64,000 bases of DNA from Desmodesmus armatus. Lineage: Eukaryota > Chlorophyta > Chlorophyceae > Sphaeropleales > Scenedesmaceae. Both the position numbers and the translations under genes were made by a program. The stretch covers positions 620,001 through 684,000 of the forward strand of contig VIIQ02000002.1 of NCBI GenBank assembly GCA_007449985.2. The letters are read 5' to 3'. The notes below the pieces were generated by a model that saw only the letters and a program-made list of their open reading frames with translations, had not been told where the DNA came from and did not search any database. Shown in pieces: positions 49,452-59,700 of the stretch (the first letter of the stretch is position 1; each line of letters opens with the position of its first letter).

Positions 49452-50550
49452 AAGGTTTGGGGTTTGAGTGGTGTTGCCGCGCACGCTATGTGCACTGTAT
49501 TGGTGGAATACGAATCTGGTGCAGCAGCACGTGCTCGCCTGGTGACCCTGCAGGGCGTGCGTGTGCTTGCTTTGCTTACTAGCCTGGTGATGCCAATGGC
49601 AAGTCTCATCAGTGCTGAGGGTTGAGCTGTTGTGAGTCTGTTGGTTGAGGGTCTGTTGGTTGAGGGGGAGCAGAAGCAATCACCACCTTCCTTGCTTCCA
49701 GGACGTGGGGTGAGCTTGTTGTTCAGGGCGTCGTAGCACGCGTCTGTAGCTGGACCCTTACTGCTTGAATGGTGTTGCTGCGCGCGCATCCCAGATTCGC
49801 TCTGCACATGGCCCAGCACACCCGTGTGGTGTCAAAGTGCATCCCTCGTGTGCACAGAACCCCACCGTGTAGTTTTTCACAGCTGTGCTGCACAGCTGCA
49901 TGTGTATCAGTTTCAAGAAGGTTTTTACCTGGTTGTGTGCTTCGGTCTGCAGATGCATCCTGATTGCATGTCATTGTGTCTTGCTTTACTTGTGTGACAT
50001 CATTGCTTGCTTGCTATCCTCAAAGAGAAGAAGATGGTGGGTTTATTGCTGTGTACATGTAAAGGGCTGTGACAGCATGACTGTGGTTCTGTGATTTCAG
50101 AATGCCCAGCCAACCTCAGTCCCATTATCGTGCCATGCACATAAGGGCCTGCTGCATGTCTTCACATCAGCAGGTTGTTGCGCGCAGCAACGGTGCATCA
50201 CAGGCTCAATGTGTTTGTGAATTCCATTGATCAGAGGCCATTGGCACGTTGTTTTTTGATCAGATGTGGCCTTGTGTTTTGTTTGGTTTTGATGTGCCAC
50301 CTTTGGTGAGGGACTGCTCACCGTCGACGGCACTACAGGGGTTGGTGGCAAAAGTATGTTGAGCACTGAACGGATGCATGTCGAGCAGATGTAATAGTGG
50401 TGAGGAAGCTTGTCGGCTGGCTGCCTCAAGTGTAACATCACAGGAACATGCTGGCAGGTGCTGATGTACAGTACACACGTCTCCGATGCTGTAGGTGCAG
50501 TGTGCGCATGGGTTACAAACTTACAACAAGGCGGTCGGCCAAGATGGTGT
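49452..50550. other. convergent spacer
   Basis: 3' flanks of the DUF3700 gene and IFT20. A plus-strand TGTAA lies at about 50059 and two minus-strand TGTAA at 50513-50525. No gene supported. Confidence 0.4.
50513..50525 (-). terminator. two TGTAA poly(A) signals of IFT20
   Basis: TGTAA on the minus strand at 50525-50521 and 50517-50513, 26 and 34 bases past the IFT20 stop. Confidence 0.5.
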
Positions 50551-51781
50551 TCAACTGCTGCCATAGCTGCTGGCATCTGTCAATGTGGCCAGCAAGCTTT
50601 CCTGTCCTACTCGCACTTGCATCAAGCTCTGCTCCTCCACAAGTAGCCTGCAGCAACACGAAGTGAGCATGAGATCTGCAGAAGCAAGCAACTGGGCCTC
50701 GCTGGAAGCACTTAGACGCTGTATCAAGCAGAACCATCTTGCACGCATGATATATTCCGGCTGTGCCTTGCAACTGTTGGGGTGAGACGTGTGCATTGGC
50801 CCATTGACTGCTGCCACCAGGGGTGTGAATGAGCCAATGCTGTGTGAAGTCCGTGCTGGGGCAATCCATGATGACATTATTGGCTGTGTCTCCACCCTTC
50901 CACGAAGAGGCCCACAACCATACCTGTCAAGCTCCTGCTGCTTCTCTTTCAGTTGCTGCCGCAGCTCTTGCTGTTTCTGCTGCCGCTCCTGAGCGGACAG
51001 ACACACATGACAGCGTCTTGCAGCTGCACACTCATCTGCACCTTGCACGAAGGCATTTCTGCAGCCGCCAAGTCAGCACCTGAGATCAAGGCTTGCACAT
51101 TCTGACGGGGCATAAGGGCTGCTGAAGAACTGGCACTTTGAAGCAGCTGACTGGGAGTGTTCAACCACTGGCAGCGCTCTTGTGTCTCACCTCATGCATG
51201 GCTGCCATCTTATTGCGTAGGCCTACTGCCCGGAGGTTCTCCATCTCCACGCGTTCAACCTGCAGGTTGAGAAAATCACGCCATGTTTGAGCCGGGGGGA
51301 CAGCTCAGCTGGCCACAGCATAGACTTGGTGTATTCTGCGTCATCAACTTCACCTGCTGGTCGATAGCTGCCACGTACTTGGACACGCTGTCCTGCAGCT
51401 GCTGCATGTTACTGATGAACTTGCTGCTGTTGTCCTGCATGTCAGGGTACACAGGATGTACGATTTCAGCACAATAGAGATTGTGTCTGTCAGGATCACC
51501 CCATCATGGTCAGCACGCTCATGGCGCGCTCATCAGACACTACACCAGCCTGCCTACACCAGCCTGAGCACACAGGTGGTTCAGTCGCCCATGAAGCTGT
51601 CCTTTTGTACCGTGCTTACTTGTAGGGCTTTGGAAACCTGCAGCTTGTCCGAGTCCAGGACTCGTATCTTGCACTCCTGCAGCAAAGGCCACGTCAGCAA
51701 TGTTGCTAGTGTTTGCCGCTTGCTTGAGCTGGAGCATTATCGGCGACAACTTGCCTCATCGAAGTAGATGTTGCGGTCCAT
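50551..51781 (-). CDS. IFT20: intraflagellar transport protein 20
   Basis: Six short exons in phase on the minus strand: 51781-51755, 51676-51620, 51434-51354, 51259-51191, 50988-50924 and 50647-50551, giving 131 residues, as expected for IFT20. It begins MDRNIYFDE, continues CKIRVLDSDKLQVSKALQ, and is almost all coiled coil after that (FISNMQQLQDSVSKYVAAID, ERVEMENLRAVGLRNKMAAM, QELRQQLKEKQQELDR, LLVEEQSLMQVRVGQESL). IFT20 is the smallest IFT-B subunit, pairs with IFT54, and is unusual in also working at the Golgi, where membrane cargo for the flagellum is sorted. The first intron starts with GC (GAG|GCAAGT), a GC-AG intron; the others start GT. The start Met lies 26 bases upstream of that donor. 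It is divergent from the CDCA7-like gene. Confidence 0.92.
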
Positions 51782-52290
51782 AGTCTTAAATGTGTGCTGA
51801 GGAGGCCTGACAGCAGATGCTGTGATCAAGCTGGTGTGGTGTGGTGTGAGCGGGAAACTGCAGTTTCCACTAAAGGGGGTGAAAGCAGCAGGCGGACGTG
51901 ACACAGTAGTTCAAAATCTGGTTCAATTGTCCGCTTGAACGGGCTTAGCCTCAGCCTTGACAGGTCATACCTTGGCAGTTACTTCACACCACATTCAAAC
52001 CACGATCACATGTTTCACTGCGGTGTACGGGGCAACTCGATGTCAAGAAGTACCTTGATCAAGGTATTGAGTCAAGTCAGTTGGTTTGTGGGCAACGCAG
52101 ATCGCCTGAGCCCAACTATCTGTATTGGATCACCTCAGCTTTCTACCTCCGCAGCCCTACTCTATGATGTGCCTTGAGTCTTGTGTCGCAATATGCCGCG
52201 AGCGATGGTGGGCAGGTGGAGGGCTAACACACTGAGGCTGCCTAGGCACGCACCACCACCACCGCCACCACCACTTGCTGCACCAGAGTC
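51782..52290. promoter_or_regulatory. 509-bp bidirectional upstream region, IFT20 / CDCA7-like
   Basis: Only 509 bases separate the two divergent start codons. It contains a (CAC)n/(CCA)n stretch (about 52248-52272) just before the plus-strand ATG. I could not identify core promoter elements with confidence. Confidence 0.35.
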
Positions 52291-53701
52291 ATGGCAGCAG
52301 CAGAACGGGATGCTCAGTGGTTGAGGCAGCCAAAGCCTGTGGGAAGGAACCTCAAGGAGTTACGCGAGAAGCAAGCGCAAAAAGGCCGCTGGTAGGGCAT
52401 GTTGCTAGGCTGTTGTCTTGCCTCCCAGCACACCACCACCCGGTCTGCCTGAAGTGGACTTCAAATTTACTCGCTGCTGACCATGCAAGTACGTGAAGTA
52501 GGCTTCCTACCTTTATTTGAGCATCCCTTCCCACGATGATAGCCCCTGTGTGTGTGGTGCAGTGAGAGGTATGACCGGGATCACTTGGATAGTTTGTGCA
52601 TGTTTGAGGCCAGGACAGCGTGGCGCAAAGAGACCAAGGTCCATTGCACAGTAGTGCATGGAGATGGCTGCCAGACCTGCACAACGTGCCACTTCTGCAG
52701 GTACGAAAGCAGCTGCTCAGTCTGTAGTAGGTACCCTAGCATGGGGTGCTGATGGTCAGAATGCAGAAATCATGCTGGGGACATGAGGACCATCCTGTGG
52801 TCAGCAGCTGCCAGCCTTCTTTGAATGCTGTCCTATGGTTCATTGGCGTGCTGCATACGCAGGCAGAAGGTCACTGGGAACAAGACCTACTGCCGGTGCG
52901 GGGAAGCCTCCGGCATTTGGTGTGGCAACTGCCTGGACATACGCATGGGGGAGAATTTGGACGAGGTGGGCGGCCTTGCACACCACAGCTGCACGACATT
53001 CAAGGAACTAACCTATTGTGGAGAGCATTGGGTGGAGCACATGCACATAATCCTGCAGGATGTGCGTTGCCATGTCACAGCAGCACAGCAACACAGCGCT
53101 GGCATGTGCTGTGGGAACGTGTGTGCAAACACACTTGCCTGTGCGTCCGTCTCACTAGTCCCCGACTGCTGACTGACGACCATGCTGTCTGCTTTGCCTG
53201 CACTGCTGGCCCCCTCTGTCAGGTGCTGCCGCTGTGTGCGTCAGGGGAATGGTTGTGTCCTGTATGCCGGGACCTGTGCAACTGCTCAGGCGAGAAGTGC
53301 CTCAGGCTCAGCAGGGGCTTGGAGAAGACAGGGCAGCTGCATCATGAAGTCAAACACTTGCAGCACACGTGCCCAGCCTACAAGTCGGTAAGCAGGGACT
53401 GAGCTCATCAAGGGTCACTGCTCACAGTCATGCACCACTAGGCCACTGCAACAGGATTCTGCAGGTACCACACAGGCAGATGTGCTGCTTGAGCTGTGTC
53501 TGAATGAGTGCGAGCCGCATTACCGGCTTCTTGCGCATCGCAACCTCATGCTGCACAACGGCTGTGGCTCCCTCTCACCTTGCATCGCGTGTCCTGCAGG
53601 TGGCTCACTACCTGGTCCTTACAGCCCTTGACTATGATGCCCCCGCCGCCCCGCACCAGCTGCGCGGCTGGCTGCACGGCCGAGGTTCCGCAGCGCCTTC
53701 C
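52291..53701 (+). CDS. CDCA7-type zinc-finger protein (zf-4CXXC_R1)
   Basis: Exons 52291-52391, 52563-52700, 52863-52965 and 53223-53387 join in phase; a fifth begins at 53600. The start exon reads MAAAERDAQWLRQPKPVGRN, then Lys/Glu/Gln. The zinc-binding region reads CQTCTTCHFCRQKVTGNKTY, then CRCGEASGIWCGNCLDIRMG and GEWLCPVCRDLCNCSGEKCL. It is followed by a helix and KSVAHYLVLTALDYDAP. This is the Cys pattern of the CDCA7/monoamine-oxidase A repressor R1 family. In animals and plants these proteins work with the DDM1/HELLS remodeller in heterochromatin and DNA methylation, and they are nuclear. Around 53702-53740 the well-formed frame stops looking like protein (formal stop at 53884). Another frame takes over, so the true C terminus, or fusion to the next locus, is unresolved. 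Confidence 0.75.
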
Positions 53702-56700
53702 CAAGTACAGTGCCGCGGCTGCCGGCAGCAGTTGGGCCCAGCAGGCAGGCGGCAGCTCGGCTGGCCAAGGCAGAGGAGGACCTGCAGCGCAGCATGCAGG
53801 CCAGCGAGGCAGCGTTTGCAAAGCTGCAGGGCGAGCTGCTGCAGCAGGTGGCCCTGGAGTGCAACATGGGTTTGGATGTGCTGAGTGCGAGAGATGAGGA
53901 TGATGACGAGCAGCAGCAGGCGCAGCAGCCGCCACCACGTGCGCAGCAGCAGTACACAACTATACAGCAGCATGCAGCAAACCTGCCGAGCCCGCATGGT
54001 GGAGCCTCTGGGCGACCGCCTGTACCGCTCTTCAACGGGGCAGGCGGCGCTGCTGCTGCTGGAGGCCGTATTGGTGGAGCAGGCAGGCCGCCGGTGCAGC
54101 AGCAGCAGCAGCAAGGCAGGGGCAGCTACGGTGTGCCAGCACCCGCGGCAGCTGGCAGAGCAGCAGCAGGTGCTGGTGGTGGCAGCGGCCCAACCGCAAC
54201 AGCAGGCTCGGACCAACCGTCTCCTTCGACGGGTGCCGATCCTGTCACACTGCTGGGTCTGCTCAGCCTGCAGTCTCAGGACCTGGGAGTGCTGGGCATC
54301 AGGGCTGCAGCCAACGCTCCTGCAGCAGCAGTATACATCAGCCTCAGGGGCTGCTGCCCCCCCTCAACAGGGTGCCAGCGGCTGCTCAGTTGGGGTCGAT
54401 GCACAGCAGCAGCAGCAGCAGAGCAGGCCTCTGTCTGCAGGCGCTGTAGGCAACCCTCAGCGGCCGCCGCCGCCGCCGCAGCAGCAGCAGCAGCAGCAGC
54501 GGCCACAGCACCACCAGCAGCAGCAGCGGCCACAGCACCACCAGCAGCAGCAGCAACAGCCACCGCTAGGGCAGCAGCAGCAGTGGCAGGCGCAACTACA
54601 AGGAGGCCGCCCAAGCTGCAGCACTCCAGCTGTGCCTGACTTCAACCCTCTTGATCTGCCAGGGGCCTCAGCACCTGGCTGGCGGGCCAGCGCTGGTGAG
54701 CAGTACCCTTCGCAGCAGCGGCGGCGCAGGGGGACTACGAAGTACATGGCTGCATCATACAGGGGTGGATCCAGGGCCCGCACAAGGCCATGGAGCGCTG
54801 GCCAGTCCGCTGGCAGTACCAGGGGCAACACAGCTGCAGCAGCAGCTGGCGGTGCAGACGCCGGGCATGTACATCGGCATGGGGCATCTGGGAGTGAGCT
54901 CACGGCACCTGGTCACACTGCTGTTGGCCGTGGTGCCTCGGCACGTGCAGCTGCGGCCGCTGGCGACAGCAGCATTGGGCAGCATGCAGCAGCTGCCAGC
55001 CCTGCAGGCAGTCGTGGTGATGTCTTTGATGATGATTTCATCAACATCTTCAATGACGACATCAGCATGTTTGAGGCCAGCAGCCCTCCTAGCAGCTTTG
55101 CGGCAGGCATGCAGGGGCAGCAGCTGCAGACCAGCCGGCGGCCAAACGTGCCAGACTGTCAGGAGGCTACGGCAGTCACAGCACAGTGCAGCAGCAGCAG
55201 GACGATGTGCAGGCGGGCACTGGGCAGCCTAGCAGCTCCGGTGGCTCAGCACCCCTCTCTGAACCCTATTTCTTTGAAACCTGTGTTCCCCCCAGTGCCC
55301 TGGACAAAGCCACGAGCTTGCAGGGTGACCTGGGGATGGACCTGGAGTACGGTGGGGTCCAGCCTGAGGGCTTTGATGGTGTTGAGTTGGATGAGCTGTG
55401 TGATGGGCTGCAGGGGGTGATGGATGCGGCCTTGGAGGTGTTTGACCGGGGAGCACTGCCAGCTGGGACCGTCAAGCAGGATGGTGAGCGGCTTGTTGCC
55501 TGGGTGCCGCTTGTCACGCATGGCGTTTTGCATGCTGCTGCTGCTGGTGGCGGTCACGCTTGTCAGCAATAGCAGCTCTGGCAGCAGTCTGGCAGGTCGA
55601 TTTGTGTTGCCAGTGCCAGCCTCTGTGTGCAGCTGTAATATACAGGGCACCCTTGCAACAATGCACCAACTGACCAGTCAACAAAAGAACCATGGACACT
55701 GTTACATTGTTAAGTCAGGCAAGGATCTGTGTACCATTGTGTTGCCGCCTGCAGGAGCACCCACCAGCAACGCCTGCAGCCTGGACACGTTGCAACGGGT
55801 GTGCAAGCTGCTGGTCTGGGTGGCAGAGCTGTCACCACCACAGCCCAGCATGGACCCGTCTTATGAAGACCTTGTGCGGCGGCTGAGCAGCCAGGAGTGG
55901 TTTGTGGACTTCAGCCACAGTGGCACAGATGCCAGGTTGGTTGTGATTGTGTGATGACCGTTTCCCCTTTGATTACTATGCATCCATGCACTGGCGGACT
56001 TGCAGAAAACTGCGTCAATCAACATGCCGGGTCGAGAGCAAGGCCCACTGTGCAGAACGGCATGCAAAAGGGTGCCTTGTTACTCCTTGACATGCTGGTT
56101 GTTGCTCATTGCTCTTCTGTTGGTATCTGCATGCCCCCTTCACTGTCAGCATCCTTCCCCCCTCACCGTGATTCCTTGCATGACACCGCGCAGGGGGGAG
56201 CTCATACACACAGCACAGGAGCTCCTGAAGGTGTTCACTGACCGCCAGCAGCCGTGGCTGGCCACACAGGAGGCCTGGGCAGCCACTGGCTGCAAGGAGC
56301 CCACACCCTCAGGCTTTGCGCCTGTGCTGCAGCTGGCCAAGGATGCCCTGGATGGTATACAGCTGGCTCGGGAAGGCATGGCTGGTGTTGTTGACTGCCT
56401 GCTTGACTGATGACTCAGCTGCACAAGGAGATGGGCAGGGTGGCGCAGCTGCAGAGTGCACCAGACGAGGATCTGCTCAGGGTGAGTCCTGAGGGCTACT
56501 GATTGCACTGACAGTGCAAGCGAAATCTGTATGTATGTCATCTGTGGGTTCAAGGCACCGTGCTTTGTCAGCCCTTGGTCTCCAGGAGTTGAACTGCATC
56601 AAGTGCTACTCTGGCAGTCAGGGCTGTCTAGAGGCGCCAGCAGCCTGCCTTACCACCTTCAAGTCTGTTCTTTCTGGGTGCCAGCAGCTCATTTTGCGTC

Positions 56701-59700
56701 AGCCAATGTGCCCTTTGGAGCCCGCAGCAGCATGCTGGCCGCTTCCTTGCTGATCTGTCCTGCTGTGCTCGACAAATTTGCCATGTCTGTGCGCTGCTGC
56801 CCCCGCAGCCTCTCACCCTGGGTCCCATCCACTGGGGTTCGGTAGACAGAATGCGCCGCCAGGACTGGTCGGGCATGTCTCCTGAGCAGGTGCAGGAGGA
56901 GGAGCGGACGCTGCTGCGGGCACGCACGACCGACCTGGACACCCTGGCTCAGGACAACAGCCAACTGCTGATGCGCATCACCCGTGTGTTTGCGCAGCGG
57001 GACTGCCTCACGAGGGAGCTGGCGGCCAGGTTTTGCAGGCTGAGGTCACACCACAGCTGCTGGACCTGGATGCCCTGTACCCAGCTCAGGTGCGTTGGGG
57101 GCGAGGTGTTGCTTGGCTATGCTTGGGAGTGGGTTATGAGCTGACGCTTTCACCGCAGGGTCGTGCCCTCTTGAGCACGCTGCCCACCCCACATCGATGT
57201 GTCCTCACACCCACGGTTCATTTGGCTGCTTGCTACCTGGCTACTTGGCTGCCTGGCGGCCATTCCTTCACAAGCACCGGGGTTAGATACACACGCACAT
57301 GCGACCTACCCATCCACTCGCGCAACCCATGTGTGGTAGTCGCCCTGTGCATGGTGATGCCGCACTGCAGACCCTCAACGTCTTTTTTGCTCACAGTGGG
57401 GAGGTCAAAGAGCTGCTCGGGTAGCACACCCTGGATACTCCACAGCTGACACACTCCGCCCCTGCTTGGATGCTGCTCGCATATTGTGCTGCTGCTGTAC
57501 AGGCTCGTACCTCCTTTCTGGTTATGGTGCGGTCGTTGCTCGCACGTGCAGCTCCTGACTTGCAGGACAATAGGGCATGGCAGGTCGGGGTGGAGGCCAT
57601 GCAGCAGCAGCTGCGGCACCTGACCCAGCAGCCCCCGCAGCAGTTGCAGGCCCAGCTCCTGGGTGTACGGCCCCCAGCAGACAGCATGCAGCTGATTGAG
57701 GCCGTTGAGGGGCTGCTGTTACAGCTGTCAGACCAGCAGCTGGAGCCAGCTGTGAGGCAGCAGCAGCTGTCTGAGCTGTTCAACGCAGCAGGGCCACAGC
57801 TTCTGGAGGCTGTCGAGGGGCTAGTGGATGCAGAGTACCAGTACCGCAACCCTCCAGACCCCGTCACCAGACAGACGCCGCGCAAGGACACCAGCGAGGG
57901 GCTGTCACACAGCAAGAAGGTCGGCGCCAGCAAGATCGGCGTGCTGGGGGCCCTGTATGCCCTACAGCTGCAGTCCGGCAGCTGCACATGGGCAGACCCG
58001 GCCTGCGGCACAGAGCGGCGGATCGCTCAGCCAGCCGCGGACCTCACCGCGTTCTTCAGGGGGTACCGCTACACCCTGCCTCACAGGCGGTTTGTGCTGT
58101 ACCTCACCAGCCAGGTGGTCAGCGCTGCTCCTTCTCTGCTGCGCTGGGACTTGGCAGCTGCCGATGCGCGCCAGCAGCGGCAGCAACAAGCTGCTGCTGG
58201 CATGCCATCGCCAGGGATCCCCGCGGTCACGGTGCTGCAGGTGTGGCTCAGGTCCCTGCTGGACCAGCACTCCCCAGAGGCATTTGCGAAAACCCTCGCA
58301 CACGCCACAGGCGTCCTGCAGAGCGCCCCTGCCACGGCGCCGCTGTTCGCGGGTTTGCCGCCTGCACTGTGGGGCCCAGGCGTCCTACAGGGCCAGCTGC
58401 AGGCCGACTGCTGGAGTGACACACAGCCGGGGGCCGGGCGCGCTTTCCTGATGGCACAGGTGCTGGCAGCTGTGAAGGACAGCCATGGCATGGCAGTGAT
58501 GGGGATGGTGCTGCACAAACTCCACCTGGTGGGTGATGCAGATGAGGCTCTTGGCAGGTTGCAGTCTTGTGTTTAATCAGTCTGAAGACCCAGTTGTCAG
58601 GCTGGCACTGCATCCTGCAGCTGCATTTACTACCCGGGCAGCCAGCCACATGACACTTTGGATCGTGCAACTTGTGGCCTTTTCTGCACAAATGTACAAC
58701 TTGATTGAGTGACTCAATCTATCTAGGCCCCACCCTCTAACACCCAGCACCTGATGCTTGCTGTGCAGGACCTTGACGACTCCTGGGTAGGTGTCAAGGA
58801 CGCAGACAGGGACTACTGCAAGCCCAAGACCTCTATCCAGTTCTCCTCACTCAGGCCAGCCCTGCTGCTGAGATGGCAGCGCTGCTGCATGCTGTCCCTC
58901 CTCAAGGTGGTGGAGCTGGTGATGCAGAACCCGCTCAACTCAACGCGCAGGTGCCTCTCAAGGAGCTCCTCAGCATTGCCAGCAGGTGGATGCAGGATGG
59001 CATCAAGGCAGTGTGTGGCCAGCCCAACAAGGACAGGGACTGCCTCAGCCCCACTGGCAGCAAATCCAGCGCAGGCGAGGGTGCCACACGTGTTGAGGTG
59101 GGTAGGCGGCTTTGTGCAGCAGTGGGCCACACAGGCCTTGCTTGCAAGTTGGGCCCATGCTGTTGCAATGAGACTGTAGCTGACACTGCAATGCTGTTGA
59201 AATGATGCCGTAGCTGACACTGCAGCACCGCAGCAGCCAACTTTTGTTCGGTGTCACCAGAAGCAGCGTGCGTTGTGCATGTACTGCAATGACGATTCAT
59301 GTGTCGTCCACCAGCACACAGTTTGAAGGGTGTGAGCTGAGCGCCTGTTGCATTGGCCTGTGTCCTTCACCCATTTTCATGCGCAGGCAACAGCGCTGCT
59401 GCACCTGCCCAACTACCTGGGCATCCTCGTGCGGCTGGCTGCTCAGGCTGGGGCCCTTGAGGGCACCTCCACCGCATCCTGGCCAGTACGCCCCAGCAGC
59501 AGCGGCAGCAGCAGCCAACCCCTGCACATGGCCCTGGGGGCGACCAACCCCATGCCTCAGCCTTTGCAGGTGCAGCTCAAGGGGTGGTTCTGCCTGCGCG
59601 ACCTGCTGGGCACCGCACTGCGCTACCTGCCAGCTGAGGGGCTGTCTAATGGGCAAGGCAGTGTGCTGCTGAGCTTCCTCGCCACTGCGCTTGTGCAGCA

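Noticed and set aside
53702..53739. A 37-base intron restoring frame near 53.72 kb
   Set aside because: GT and AG are present in suitable places, but 37 bases is far shorter than any other intron here; an indel is more likely.
54400..54560. CAG-repeat block as a CRISPR or satellite array
   Set aside because: It is a poly-Gln coding microsatellite within an exon, with no spacer structure.
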